This document shows positions 44,124-52,100 of a stretch of DNA of 64,000 nt, piece after piece. The stretch covers positions 1-64,000 of the forward strand of contig NZ_NQKY01000011.1 in NCBI RefSeq assembly GCF_002252675.1. Reading direction: 5' to 3'. A program made the position numbers and the translations under genes. The notes beneath the pieces were generated by a model. The model did no database searches and had not been told where the DNA came from. It saw only the letters and a list, made by a program, of their open reading frames with translations. The stretch is from Synechococcus sp. BO 8801 (GTDB lineage: Bacteria; Cyanobacteriota; Cyanobacteriia; PCC-6307; Cyanobiaceae). Positions within the stretch are counted from its first letter, which is position 1. Each line of letters begins with the position of its first letter.

Positions 44124-44975
44124 GTGATTGGATGGGCCGTGCGGCACGCCTCGCTCCTGCTGCCGCTCCGGGGCCTGGCGGGGTTGGTCACCCTGGTGGT
44201 GCCACTGCCGGGGGCCATCGCGGCCGAGGCGCTCCCCGCCAGCTGCCAGATCCTGGAGCCCTCCGGTGCGCCGCAGATCTCGCCGGCGGCGATCGATTTT
44301 CTGGAGCAGTGCCTGGGCCGTTTCGCCCCGGTCAGCAGTCCTGAAACGGAGCGGCAGCGCATCATCGCGGCAACGCAGAAGGAGGCCGTCTGTGTGTCGG
44401 ACCGGTCACCGATCGCGATCCTCACCGGCGGCCCCCCTGGGGCGGGGAAATCCACCGGGCTCCGCACCCATGCACCGCTGGCCCTGGCACCGGGCACGCT
44501 GCGCATCGATGCCGATGCGTTGCGGGCCCAGCTGCCGGCCTACCGCGGTTGGAATGCGGATCTCACCCAGGCCGAGAGCGGTGTGCTGGTGGATCGCCTG
44601 CTGGCCGGCATCGGCCGGCCCTGCCGTTTCGACCTTCTCTACGATGGAACCATGAGCCGGGCCGATCGCTACCGACGCCTGATTCCCGAGCTCAGGGCGA
44701 TGGGATACAGGGTGTTTCTGCTGCATGTGAGCGTGCCCGAATCCCTCAGCCGCAGGAGGGTGCTGGAGCGTTATCAGGCCATGGGCCGCTATGTCTCGCG
44801 GGCGGCGATTGGACGCTATTTCGCCACTGGCCCTGCCACCTTCGAGGTGCTGTCCGGCTGGGCGGACGGCTATCTGCGGGTCGATGGCCTCACGGGCCGC
44901 GTGCTGCAGCAGGGGGGTGAGCCCTTCCCCACCGGGCCCCAGCCCTTCCCGCCCGGCGCCGCCTCGCCGCGATGA
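44124..44975 (+). CDS. Zeta-toxin-like kinase with signal peptide
   Basis: 283 aa. Signal-peptide-like N terminus (SLLLPLRGLAGLVTLVVPLPGAIAAEA), then a P-loop kinase domain: Walker A GGPPGAGKSTG at 102-112, RIDADALRAQLPAYRGW (zeta-type Asp motif), DLLYDGTMSRADRYRRLI and RVFLLHVSVPES, RRRVLERYQAMGRYVS. Zeta toxins phosphorylate UDP-N-acetylglucosamine, and no epsilon antitoxin is adjacent. Starts are GTG (44124 or 44139); no internal ATG would give a cytosolic version before the Walker motif. The four-base ATGA overlap with the DMT exporter shows cotranscription. An export signal on an ATP-using kinase is odd. Confidence 0.8.
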   Translation: MIGWAVRHASLLLPLRGLAGLVTLVVPLPGAIAAEALPASCQILEPSGAPQISPAAIDFLEQCLGRFAPVSSPETERQRIIAATQKEAVCVSDRSPIAILTGGPPGAGKSTGLRTHAPLALAPGTLRIDADALRAQLPAYRGWNADLTQAESGVLVDRLLAGIGRPCRFDLLYDGTMSRADRYRRLIPELRAMGYRVFLLHVSVPESLSRRRVLERYQAMGRYVSRAAIGRYFATGPATFEVLSGWADGYLRVDGLTGRVLQQGGEPFPTGPQPFPPGAASPR

Positions 44976-45898
44976 CGGCGCTCGTCCTGATCGCCTACAG
45001 CGTCGTTTCGGGCCTGCGCAGCACGGTGCTCAAGGGGCTGCAGTTGCAGGGGGCGGCCCATGCCATCGCCGGTGAGAATCCGATCAGCTTCTGCAATGTC
45101 TTTTTTATCTCGCAGCTGATGATCGGCCTGGCCTTGCTGATCGCCGAGCCCGTGGATGTGGGACGGGAGATCGATGGCCTCCGTCCCAGGGTCCGTCTCG
45201 CCATCGCCGCCGATGCCTTCCTCGGCTGCTTTCTGGCCCCGCTCGCCTTCTACATGGCCCTCGACCAGCTGGCGGTGATCACCCAGACCCTGCTGTTCTC
45301 CCTCACCCTGCCGGCCTCGGCCCTGCTGGCGCTGTGGTGGCTGAAGGAACGGCTGCCGGAGCGCTTTGCCCTCAGCCTGGCCCTGATCCTGGCGGGCCTG
45401 GTGGTCGGCAGGGTCTTCGGTTCCGGCCTCGGCATGGGGATGGATCAGCTGCCGGGACTGCTGTGGGCGCTGCTGGCGGTGATCGCCACGGCCACGCGCA
45501 ACTGCCTGCGCCGCCAACTGGCGGCCCAGCACCTGTCCCGCGGCCTCACCGGCGGTGTCACCAACCTGGCGGGCGCCCTGGTGTTCGGACTGATCGCCCT
45601 GCTGGTCTATGGCCCCCAGCACTTTTTCCTGCTGCAGCTCTGGTGGGTGATCGGTGTGATCGTCATCTACGGCCTCACCCTCAGCCTGGGGACAGAGATC
45701 CTGCGCCAGCTGAGCACCGCCCGCTTCAGCGTCACCCAGGTGGCCTTCGCCGGCAGCGCCAGTGTGGTGGTCACGGTGCTCACGGCCGCGGTCTTCCTGC
45801 ACGAACCGCTCACGCCCGGCGTTCTCGCCAGCCTCGGGCTGATCCTGCTGGGTGTCCTCCAGCGCCACCTGAGCGGCCCCAGCCCCTCCCCGTCTTGA
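44972..45898 (+). CDS. DMT-family (EamA) transporter
   Basis: 308 aa, about ten TM helices in two EamA-like repeats (LGCFLAPLAFYMALDQLAVITQTLLFSLTLPASALLALWWLKERLPERFALS in the first; VTQVAFAGSASVVVTVLTAAVFLHEPLTPGVLASLGLILLGV in the second, both read across loops). Substrate unknown. Overlaps the zeta-like gene start to stop (ATGA) and its own stop overlaps the TTG start of mnmE, so kinase, transporter and mnmE form one coupled operon. Confidence 0.88.
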   Translation: MTALVLIAYSVVSGLRSTVLKGLQLQGAAHAIAGENPISFCNVFFISQLMIGLALLIAEPVDVGREIDGLRPRVRLAIAADAFLGCFLAPLAFYMALDQLAVITQTLLFSLTLPASALLALWWLKERLPERFALSLALILAGLVVGRVFGSGLGMGMDQLPGLLWALLAVIATATRNCLRRQLAAQHLSRGLTGGVTNLAGALVFGLIALLVYGPQHFFLLQLWWVIGVIVIYGLTLSLGTEILRQLSTARFSVTQVAFAGSASVVVTVLTAAVFLHEPLTPGVLASLGLILLGVLQRHLSGPSPSPS

Positions 45899-47292
45899 TT
45901 CCCCCCACCCCCCCGCTCCCGGGCGACACCATCGCCGCCATCGCCACCGCCGTCGCGGCCGGGGCCGGCAGCGTGGCGATCGTGCGCCTCTCGGGGCCGC
46001 AGGCCGAGGCGATCGGCCGGCGCCTGTTCGAGGCCCCGGGCGCCCAGGCCTGGGAGAGCCACCGGGTGCTCTACGGCCATGTGGTGGATCCGGCCGATGG
46101 CCGGCGGGTGGATGAGGCCCTGCTGCTGCTGATGCGGGCCCCCCGGAGCTTCACCCGTGAGGACGTGGTGGAGTTTCACTGCCACGGGGGGCTGATCGCC
46201 GTGCGGCGGGTGCTGGAGCTGGTGCTGGCGGCCGGCGCCCGCCTGGCCGGCCCGGGGGAGTTCAGCCAGCGGGCCTTCCTCAATGGCCGCCTCGACCTCA
46301 CCCGCGCCGAGGCGATCGCCGAGATGGTCGCCGCCCGCAGCCGCCGGGCGGCCGACCTGGCCATGGCCGGCATCGACGGCGGTCTGCAGCGCCGCATCGG
46401 CGGCCTGCGGGAGCGCCTGCTGGATCAGCTCGCCGAGCTGGAGGCCAGGGTCGACTTCGAGGAGGACCTGCCCCCCCTCGATGGCCGGGCGGTGCAGGCC
46501 GAACTGGAGGCGGTACGGGGCGAGCTGGAGGGGCTGGTGGCCGAGTCCCGCCAGGGGGAACTGCTGCGCGAGGGGCTGCGGGTGGCCATCGTCGGCCGGC
46601 CCAACGTGGGCAAGTCGAGCCTGCTCAACCTGCTCAGCCGCCGCGAGCGGGCCATCGTCACCGACCTGCCCGGCACCACCCGCGACCTGCTGGAAAGCGA
46701 CCTGGTGCTCGATGGGGTGCCCCTCACCCTGCTCGACACCGCCGGAATCCGGCCCACGGACGACCGGGTGGAGCTGCTGGGCATCGAACGCAGCCGCCAG
46801 GCCCTGGCCGGCGCCGATGCGGTGCTGCTGCTCTTCGACCTGCTAGCCGGCTGGACCGCCGCCGACCAGGAACTGCGGGCGCTGGTGCCCGAGGGGGTGC
46901 CCCTGCTGCTGGTTGGCAACAAGCTCGATGCCCTGCCGGCTGGGGCGGCCGCCGCCGCCGTCCCGTCCGTGCCGCCCGAGGCGCCCCTGGTTCGCATCAG
47001 CGCCCTCACCGGCGCGGGCCGCGACGGCCTGGTGGCGGCCCTGCTGGGCCTCTGCGGCGCCGCCGAGATCCAGGGGCTGCAGGTGGCCCTCAACGGCCGG
47101 CAGCGGGAGCTGGCGGCGGCGGCGGCCACCAGCCTGGAGCGGTCGCTCGAGACCGCCGCGCTGGGTCTGCCCTGGGACTTCTGGACCATCGACCTGCGCG
47201 GCGCCATCGCCGGCCTCGGGGCGATCACCGGCGAGGAGGTGAGCGAGGCGGTGCTGGAGCGGATCTTCGCCCGCTTCTGCATCGGCAAGTAG
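45895..47292 (+). CDS. mnmE: tRNA modification GTPase MnmE
   Basis: 465 aa. Works with MnmG to install (carboxymethyl)aminomethyl groups on wobble U34. N-terminal tetrahydrofolate-binding domain (DTIAAIATAVAAGAGSVAIVRLSGP...), helical domain, G domain with G1 GRPNVGKSS, G2 region TDLPGTTRD, G3 DTAGI, G4 NKLD, and the catalytic C terminus ending FCIGK with the conserved Cys. TTG start at 45895 forms a TTGA overlap with the DMT stop and gives a normal N terminus; the frame upstream is antisense-like shadow. Confidence 0.95.
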   Translation: MIPPTPPLPGDTIAAIATAVAAGAGSVAIVRLSGPQAEAIGRRLFEAPGAQAWESHRVLYGHVVDPADGRRVDEALLLLMRAPRSFTREDVVEFHCHGGLIAVRRVLELVLAAGARLAGPGEFSQRAFLNGRLDLTRAEAIAEMVAARSRRAADLAMAGIDGGLQRRIGGLRERLLDQLAELEARVDFEEDLPPLDGRAVQAELEAVRGELEGLVAESRQGELLREGLRVAIVGRPNVGKSSLLNLLSRRERAIVTDLPGTTRDLLESDLVLDGVPLTLLDTAGIRPTDDRVELLGIERSRQALAGADAVLLLFDLLAGWTAADQELRALVPEGVPLLLVGNKLDALPAGAAAAAVPSVPPEAPLVRISALTGAGRDGLVAALLGLCGAAEIQGLQVALNGRQRELAAAAATSLERSLETAALGLPWDFWTIDLRGAIAGLGAITGEEVSEAVLERIFARFCIGK

Positions 47293-47391
47293 CCCCCCCG
47301 ACGGTCCGCCGGCCGCCATCACGAAACGCTCACCCCTGTTGACCGCTTAACCTCCAGCCCCAATGCTTTGGGAAGCGATTCCCAGCGGCGA

Positions 47392-48129
47392 ATGCAAACG
47401 GTCGACTGGCTCTGGATCCTGCACCCCGCCCTGGCGGTGGTGCTCATCTATCCCCTGATCGGCATGGTGGTGCGGCTGGGCGTCCAGGCCCGGGAGCGCC
47501 GGGTTGAGAAGGCCAAGCTGCCCCCCACCACCGGCCGCGACCACGCCGACCTGGGCCAGTGGCTCTCGGCGGGCGTGGTCCTGCTGGTGCTCGTGGCCCT
47601 GACCGTGGTGATCGTCACCAAGCAGCCGGCGGAGGGCTTCACGGGCGGCCCCGGCCGTGCCCTGCAGCTGTTGCTGGTGCTGGTGGGCACGGTGGTGTCC
47701 CTGCTCGCCCTCTGGCGGGTGAAGGCCAAGGGCTACCGGCTCGTCTTCGCCCTGCTCACCTGGGCCGGGGTGCTCGGCCTCGGCGCCCAGCCGGAGGTGT
47801 GGCGCCTCAGCGACAACCCGCTGAGCCCCGCGTTCTGGCAGTCCCACTACTGGGCCGGGGTGGCCGTGGTGGGCCTGATGATCTTCTCGATGGCCGCCCG
47901 CCCGGAGATCCTCAAGGAGCTGCGCTGGCGCCGGATCCACCTGAGCGCCTCCATCCTGGCGGCGGTGCTGTTCGTGGCGCAGGGGATCACCGGCAGCCGC
48001 GATCTGCTGGAGATCCCCCTGGCCTGGCAGAAACCCACCATCTATGCCTGTGATCCGGTGAAGCGGGTCTGCCCGCCCTTCGCCCCACCCCCGGTGCCCG
48101 CCCCCCCCGTCGGCGCCGCCGGCAGCTGA
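47392..48129 (+). CDS. DUF4079 membrane protein
   Basis: 245 aa, cyanobacterial family of membrane proteins related to cytochrome b561-like folds. TM helices at DWLWILHPALAVVLIYPLIGMVVRL, GVVLLVLVALTVVIV, LQLLLVLVGTVVSLLALW, SHYWAGVAVVGLMIFSMA and HLSASILAAVLFVAQGITGSRDLLEIP. Several His residues in or near helices (LHPALA, SHYWAG, IHLSAS) are candidate heme ligands. The Pro-rich C-terminal tail (PPFAPPPVPAPPVG) is low complexity. ATG MQTVDWLW chosen. Likely electron-transfer role, unproven. Confidence 0.85.
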   Translation: MQTVDWLWILHPALAVVLIYPLIGMVVRLGVQARERRVEKAKLPPTTGRDHADLGQWLSAGVVLLVLVALTVVIVTKQPAEGFTGGPGRALQLLLVLVGTVVSLLALWRVKAKGYRLVFALLTWAGVLGLGAQPEVWRLSDNPLSPAFWQSHYWAGVAVVGLMIFSMAARPEILKELRWRRIHLSASILAAVLFVAQGITGSRDLLEIPLAWQKPTIYACDPVKRVCPPFAPPPVPAPPVGAAGS

Positions 48130-48137
48130 GGCGGCCT

Positions 48138-49016
48138 GTGATCTCACCCGGTGGGGCCCAGGCCCCGGTGCTGTCTTTCTCCCCGGCCCTGGAGGCGCAG
48201 CTGCGCCAGTGGCTGGATGAGGACATCGGCCGCGGCGATCTGACGGCTCCAGCCCTGGTCGGCCGCACCGGCCGGGCCCACTGGGTCACCCGGGCCGACG
48301 GTGTGTTCTGCGGCGGAGTGCTGGTGGCGCCGCTGCTGGCGATCCTCGATCCCCGGGCCTCGGTGCGGTTGCTGGTGGGCGACGGCGAGCCGGTGCTGGC
48401 CGGCCAGCGGCTGCTGGAGCTGGAGGGGCCGGCGGCCGCCCTGGTGGCGGCGGAGCGCACGGCCCTCAACCTGGCCATGCGCCTCTCGGGCATCGCCAGC
48501 GCCACCGCCGCCCTGGTGCAGGTGCTGGCGGGCACCGGTGTCCGGCTGGCCGACACCCGCAAGACCACCCCGGGCCTGCGGGTGCTGGAGAAGTACGCGG
48601 TGCGCTGCGGCGGCGGCAGCAATCACCGCCTCGGCCTCGACGATGCCGCCATGCTCAAGGAGAACCACCTGGCCTGGTCCGGCGGTGTGGCGGCGGCGAT
48701 CGCGGCGGTGCGGGCCTCGGCCCCCTGGCCGGCGCGGCTGATCGTGGAGGCCGAGACCGCCGCCGAAGCCGAAGCCGCCGTGCGGGCGGGGGCCGATGCG
48801 GTGCTGCTCGACGACTTCAGCCCCGCGGCGCTGGCGGCCCTGGTGCCCCGGCTGCGGGCCCTGGCGCCGGCGGTGGTGCTGGAGGCCTCCGGGGTGCGGC
48901 CCGAGCAGCTGGCCGCCTACGCCGCCACCGGCATCGATCTGATCTCCACCAGTGCCCCGGTCACCCGCAGCCCCTGGCTGGATCTGAGCATGCGCTTCGC
49001 GGCGACCCTGGCCTGA
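48138..49016 (+). CDS. nadC: Nicotinate-nucleotide pyrophosphorylase (carboxylating)
   Basis: 292 aa. De novo NAD synthesis: quinolinate plus PRPP to nicotinate mononucleotide and CO2. Seen: WLDEDIGRGDLTAPAL at the N terminus, AERTALNLAMRLSGIAS, and the quinolinate/PRPP site ADTRKTTPGLRVLEKYAVRCGGG..NHRLGLDDAAMLKENH, VEAETAAEAEAAVRAGADAVLLDDF, VVLEASGVRPEQL. GTG start eight bases after the DUF4079 stop. All key Arg, Lys and His residues are present. Confidence 0.96.
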   Translation: MISPGGAQAPVLSFSPALEAQLRQWLDEDIGRGDLTAPALVGRTGRAHWVTRADGVFCGGVLVAPLLAILDPRASVRLLVGDGEPVLAGQRLLELEGPAAALVAAERTALNLAMRLSGIASATAALVQVLAGTGVRLADTRKTTPGLRVLEKYAVRCGGGSNHRLGLDDAAMLKENHLAWSGGVAAAIAAVRASAPWPARLIVEAETAAEAEAAVRAGADAVLLDDFSPAALAALVPRLRALAPAVVLEASGVRPEQLAAYAATGIDLISTSAPVTRSPWLDLSMRFAATLA

Positions 49017-49042
49017 GCCGTGGCCTGAGCCCGGCCGGCGCC

Positions 49043-50158
49043 ATGGTGAAGAACCGCCTCACTCCCCTGGCCGCCGTGGCTTCGCCGCCGATCGGTTGTC
49101 AGAGTGAGCCTCAATGCCCCCCAGCGCCGACCCGCGTGCCGCAGCGACCCTTCCCGCTTCCAAAGCTTCCGCAGCCCACACCCCGACGCAAGGCCGTCCC
49201 GAGCGCCGCCGCCTGGGCGCGGCGCTGCGCCGTGGCAGGGCCCTCCCTGGTGCTGGCGCTGGTGGCGGCGCTGGGCAGCCCCACGGCTGCCAGGGCCGAA
49301 TCGGTGCTCGAGCAGGCGGCGCGCACCGGCGAGATCACCATGGCCGGCCCCACCGACATGGTGCCCTTCGCCTACCGCGATGCCAGCAAAACGCTGGTGG
49401 GCTACAGCCTGGATGTGGCCCGGTTGATCGAGGCGGAGGTCTCCACCTATCTCAACCGGCCGGTGAAGATCGTCTACACCGCCAACGCGGATCCGCTGGC
49501 GGTGTTCCGTGACGTGAGCCGCGGTGATGTGGACCTGGCCTGTGGGGTTCAGTTCACCTGGGAGCGGGAGATGTTCGTCGACTTCTCCATGCCCTTCGCC
49601 CTCTCCGGGATCCGCGTTCTCACCCGGCAGGGTGGGCTCGATGGCTCAGCGGCTTCGATGGCGGCCAAGCGGATCGGCGTGGTGAAGGACTCCCTGGGCA
49701 GCGCCACCATCGCGGCCGTGCAGCCGACGGCGGTGCGGGTCCCGTTCGCCGGAATCGAGCCGGCGGTGCGGGCGCTGCTGGCCGGCCAGGTGGATGGCGT
49801 GGGGGGTGATTCCCTGCTGCTCGCCGGTGCCCTCCAGAGCCTCGGGGGCAAGGGTTACAGCCTGGTGCCCGCGGAGCCCTTCTCCCGCTTTGCGGTGGGT
49901 TGCATTCTTCCGGAGGACAACTCCACCTTCCGCAACCTGGTCAATCTGGCCATCGCCCGGCTGGTGCAGGGCTACCTCGACGATGAGCCGGCGGCCGTGG
50001 CCAGCGTCAACCGCTGGCTGGGTCCGAAGGGAGTCCTGGAGCTGCCCCCCGAGGTGATCAAGGCCTATTTCCAGTCCGTTCTGCTCAACTACGAACGGGT
50101 CCGGCCCCTGTCGGCCACGACCCCATCGGCGGTCGCCCCCACCTCCCCTGCTCGCTAA
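49043..50158 (+). CDS. grrP1: GrrP-type extracellular substrate-binding-like protein (copy 1)
   Basis: 371 aa with ATG start, or 340 aa from a GTG at 49136. The N-terminal extension is Pro/Arg-rich, then the signal sequence (GPSLVLALVAALGSPTAARAES). Mature domain is a family-3 periplasmic binding protein: EITMAGPTDMVPFAYRD...TLVGYSLDVARLIEAEV, DLACGVQFTWEREMFVDFSMPF, IGVVKDSLGSATI and DNSTFRNLVNLAIARLVQGYL. No ABC permease or ATPase adjacent, as expected for the 'orphan' GrrP of GRR systems. Starts 26 bases after nadC and lies 13 bases before the first precursor gene. Confidence 0.88.
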   Translation: MVKNRLTPLAAVASPPIGCQSEPQCPPAPTRVPQRPFPLPKLPQPTPRRKAVPSAAAWARRCAVAGPSLVLALVAALGSPTAARAESVLEQAARTGEITMAGPTDMVPFAYRDASKTLVGYSLDVARLIEAEVSTYLNRPVKIVYTANADPLAVFRDVSRGDVDLACGVQFTWEREMFVDFSMPFALSGIRVLTRQGGLDGSAASMAAKRIGVVKDSLGSATIAAVQPTAVRVPFAGIEPAVRALLAGQVDGVGGDSLLLAGALQSLGGKGYSLVPAEPFSRFAVGCILPEDNSTFRNLVNLAIARLVQGYLDDEPAAVASVNRWLGPKGVLELPPEVIKAYFQSVLLNYERVRPLSATTPSAVAPTSPAR

Positions 50159-50171
50159 GCGGATTCCTCCC

Positions 50172-50573
50172 ATGTCCATCACCTCCCGCGCGGCCCTGCT
50201 CGGTTTCTCCCTGGCCCTGGCGGCCCTGACCGCACCCGGCGCCGCTCAGGCGGCCCTGCTGCCCTCCCCGGCCAGCGGAGCCTCCATTGAGCAACGGCTG
50301 CAGCGCATCACCGCGGCGTTCCGCGCCCAGGGTGACCTGAGCGGTGCTGACGGCGCCGCCGCCGGCGATCAGCGGCTGGCCTACGGCTTCGCCAACGCCG
50401 GCCGGGGCGGATGGGGCAATGTGGCCGGCGGCGGCGGCTTCGTCAATGGTCACCCCTATTACGGCGGCGGCGCCGGCTTCCGCAACGGGGGCGGCGGTTT
50501 CGTCAATGCCAGGGGCGGGGGCGGCTTCGTGAATGGGGGCGGCGTGCGCGGTGGGGCCTTCCGCAACTGGTAG
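50172..50573 (+). CDS. grrA1: GrrA-type Gly-rich RiPP precursor (copy 1)
   Basis: 133 aa. Signal-peptide-like hydrophobic N terminus (about 5-28, ending AAQAALL), a leader with SIEQRLQRITAAFRAQG, then a Gly-rich core after RLAYGF. Core aromatic-X-Asn motifs: FAN, WGN, FVN, FRN, FVN, FVN, FRN, ending in W. Such Omega-x-N tripeptides are the sites where GrrM/OscB-type radical SAM enzymes form cyclophane crosslinks. Spacing between motifs is irregular, unlike copy 2, so the two precursors differ in product shape. 104-base gap to the next grrP. Confidence 0.9.
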   Translation: MSITSRAALLGFSLALAALTAPGAAQAALLPSPASGASIEQRLQRITAAFRAQGDLSGADGAAAGDQRLAYGFANAGRGGWGNVAGGGGFVNGHPYYGGGAGFRNGGGGFVNARGGGGFVNGGGVRGGAFRNW

Positions 50574-50677
50574 GCCCCCTTCAGGGACGGCACCGGAGCC
50601 TGCGTTTCAAGCCCGGAAGCTTCCGTGGGCAAGCCAGCGAACCGCCCCTAAGGTGCAGCACGTTGACGAATCGGCGA

Positions 50678-51637
50678 ATGGATTCTCCCGCTGCGGTGGC
50701 CCCCGGTTCCCTCCGATCCCGCCGCGCCAGGGCCCTGGCCCTGGGATCGGTGGCCTGTCTCTGTTCCCTGGGGGCCGCCCTCCCGGCCCACGCCGCCGAC
50801 GCCGTGCTGGAGCAGGCGGCCAAATCCGGTGAGGTGCTGATGGTGGGTCCCGCCGACAGCCCGCCCCTGATCCGGATGGGGTCGAAGGGGGAGCCGGAGG
50901 GCTACGCCATCGACCTGGCCCGCCGCATCGATCGCCAGCTCAAGGCGGAACTCGGTGAGTCGGTGCGGATCCGCTTCGCCCCCGTCGACAACACCGGCGT
51001 CACGGTGGAGGCCGTCGCCAGTGGCAAGGCAGGCCTCGCCTGTGGGGTGCCCTTCAGCTGGGAGCGGGAGAAACTGGTGGACTTCTCCCTGCCCATCGGT
51101 CTCTCCGGCCTGAGGCTGCTCACCCGCAGCGGCGGCCCCGACGGGTCCCCCGCCTCCCTCGCCGGCCAGCCGATCGCGGTGGTGGAGGGGTCGCTCGGGG
51201 CCGGCTTCCTCGGTTCCCTCCAGCCCGGTGCCAAGGCGGTCAGCTTCCCCACCCTGCCCCAGGCCGTCACGGCCCTCGAGCAGAAGAAGGTGGCGGGGGT
51301 GCTGGGCGATGCCAACGTGCTGGCCGGCCTGCGGCACGAGCGCAAGCTCTCCGGCGTGGCCCTGGTGCCTGAGCAGCCCTACGTGAGCTACGGCGTCGGC
51401 TGCATCGTGCCGGAGAACAACTCCCGGCTGCTGAATGTGGTCAACCTGGCCATCGCCAGCCTCTTCCAGGGCTACCTGGAGGGTCGTCCCGATGCCGTGG
51501 CCAGCGTCGCCCCCTGGTTCGGCCCCACCGGTGTGCTGGCGCTCCCCGCCGACCGGGTGCGGGCCTTCTTCGAATCGGTGCTGATCACCCGCGAAGGCCT
51601 CCTGCTGGCGGCCCCCGCCCCGGCGCCCCGCCCCTGA
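50678..51637 (+). CDS. grrP2: GrrP-type extracellular substrate-binding-like protein (copy 2)
   Basis: 319 aa. Signal sequence ALALGSVACLCSLGAALPAHAAD, then a binding-protein domain colinear with copy 1: GKAGLACGVPFSWEREKLVDFSLPIGLSG, IAVVEGSLGAGFLGSLQPGA, VGCIVPENNSRLLNVVNLAIASLFQGYL. ATG start gives MDSPAAVAPGSLRSRRAR. Together with copy 1 it shows that a grrP-grrA unit was duplicated in tandem. Ligand unknown; in GRR loci this protein may bind the mature peptide or be a scaffold (inference). Confidence 0.9.
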   Translation: MDSPAAVAPGSLRSRRARALALGSVACLCSLGAALPAHAADAVLEQAAKSGEVLMVGPADSPPLIRMGSKGEPEGYAIDLARRIDRQLKAELGESVRIRFAPVDNTGVTVEAVASGKAGLACGVPFSWEREKLVDFSLPIGLSGLRLLTRSGGPDGSPASLAGQPIAVVEGSLGAGFLGSLQPGAKAVSFPTLPQAVTALEQKKVAGVLGDANVLAGLRHERKLSGVALVPEQPYVSYGVGCIVPENNSRLLNVVNLAIASLFQGYLEGRPDAVASVAPWFGPTGVLALPADRVRAFFESVLITREGLLLAAPAPAPRP

Positions 51638-51692
51638 GCCCCCCCGTTCCGCCCCACTCTTCCGCCTCCCCTTCCTTCCTGGCAGCAACCCG

Positions 51693-52100
51693 ATGACGAA
51701 CCACCCCCGTTCCGGTCTGTTCGGTTTCCTGCTGTTGCTGGCCGCCCTGGCGCCGGCCGGCGCCGCGGCCAGGGCTGTCATCGACGCACCGTCCTCCCCC
51801 CCCCTGGCGGCGGCGCCCGGTTCCATCGACGCCCGGCTGCGGCGCATCTCGGAGGCCATGGGACAGACCGCCGGCCAGCAGGCGGGGGCAGAGGGCCGGG
51901 CCAAGGCCCCTGACGGCCGCCTCGCCTACATCTTCGTGAACGGCGGCGGGCCCCGCTTCGGCTGGGGCAACGGCGGCTTCCGCAATGGTGGCTGGGGCAA
52001 CGGCGGCTTCCGCAATGGTGGCTGGGGCAACGGCGGCTTCCGCAATGGTGGCTGGGGCAACGGCGGCTTCCGCAACGGCGGCTTCCGCAACTTCTGGTGA
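51693..52100 (+). CDS. grrA2: GrrA-type Gly-rich RiPP precursor (copy 2, repeat core)
   Basis: 135 aa. N-terminal hydrophobic segment (GFLLLLAALAPAGAAARA), a leader SIDARLRRISEAMGQ that matches copy 1 (SI-x2-RL-x-RI), the junction RLAYIFVN, then residues 91-130 as four exact decapeptides WGNGGFRNGG and a final FRNFW. Each decapeptide offers one WGN and one FRN tripeptide, giving at least nine candidate cyclophane sites. The four repeat units are nearly identical at DNA level. Stop overlaps the grrM start (GTGA), so precursor and enzyme are translationally coupled. Confidence 0.95.
   Translation: MTNHPRSGLFGFLLLLAALAPAGAAARAVIDAPSSPPLAAAPGSIDARLRRISEAMGQTAGQQAGAEGRAKAPDGRLAYIFVNGGGPRFGWGNGGFRNGGWGNGGFRNGGWGNGGFRNGGWGNGGFRNGGFRNFW
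51961..52080 (+). repeat. Four 30-base tandem repeats in grrA2
   Basis: Unit GCTGGGGCAACGGCGGCTTC plus CGCAATGGTG; the first three copies are identical and the fourth differs at two bases (AACGGCG ending). In frame, ten residues per unit. Near identity implies recent expansion or gene conversion rather than selection on protein alone. Confidence 0.95.

Noticed and set aside
51961..52100. 30-base direct repeats as a CRISPR array
   Set aside because: No spacers between the units, exact in-frame periodicity and a clear coding context in grrA2.
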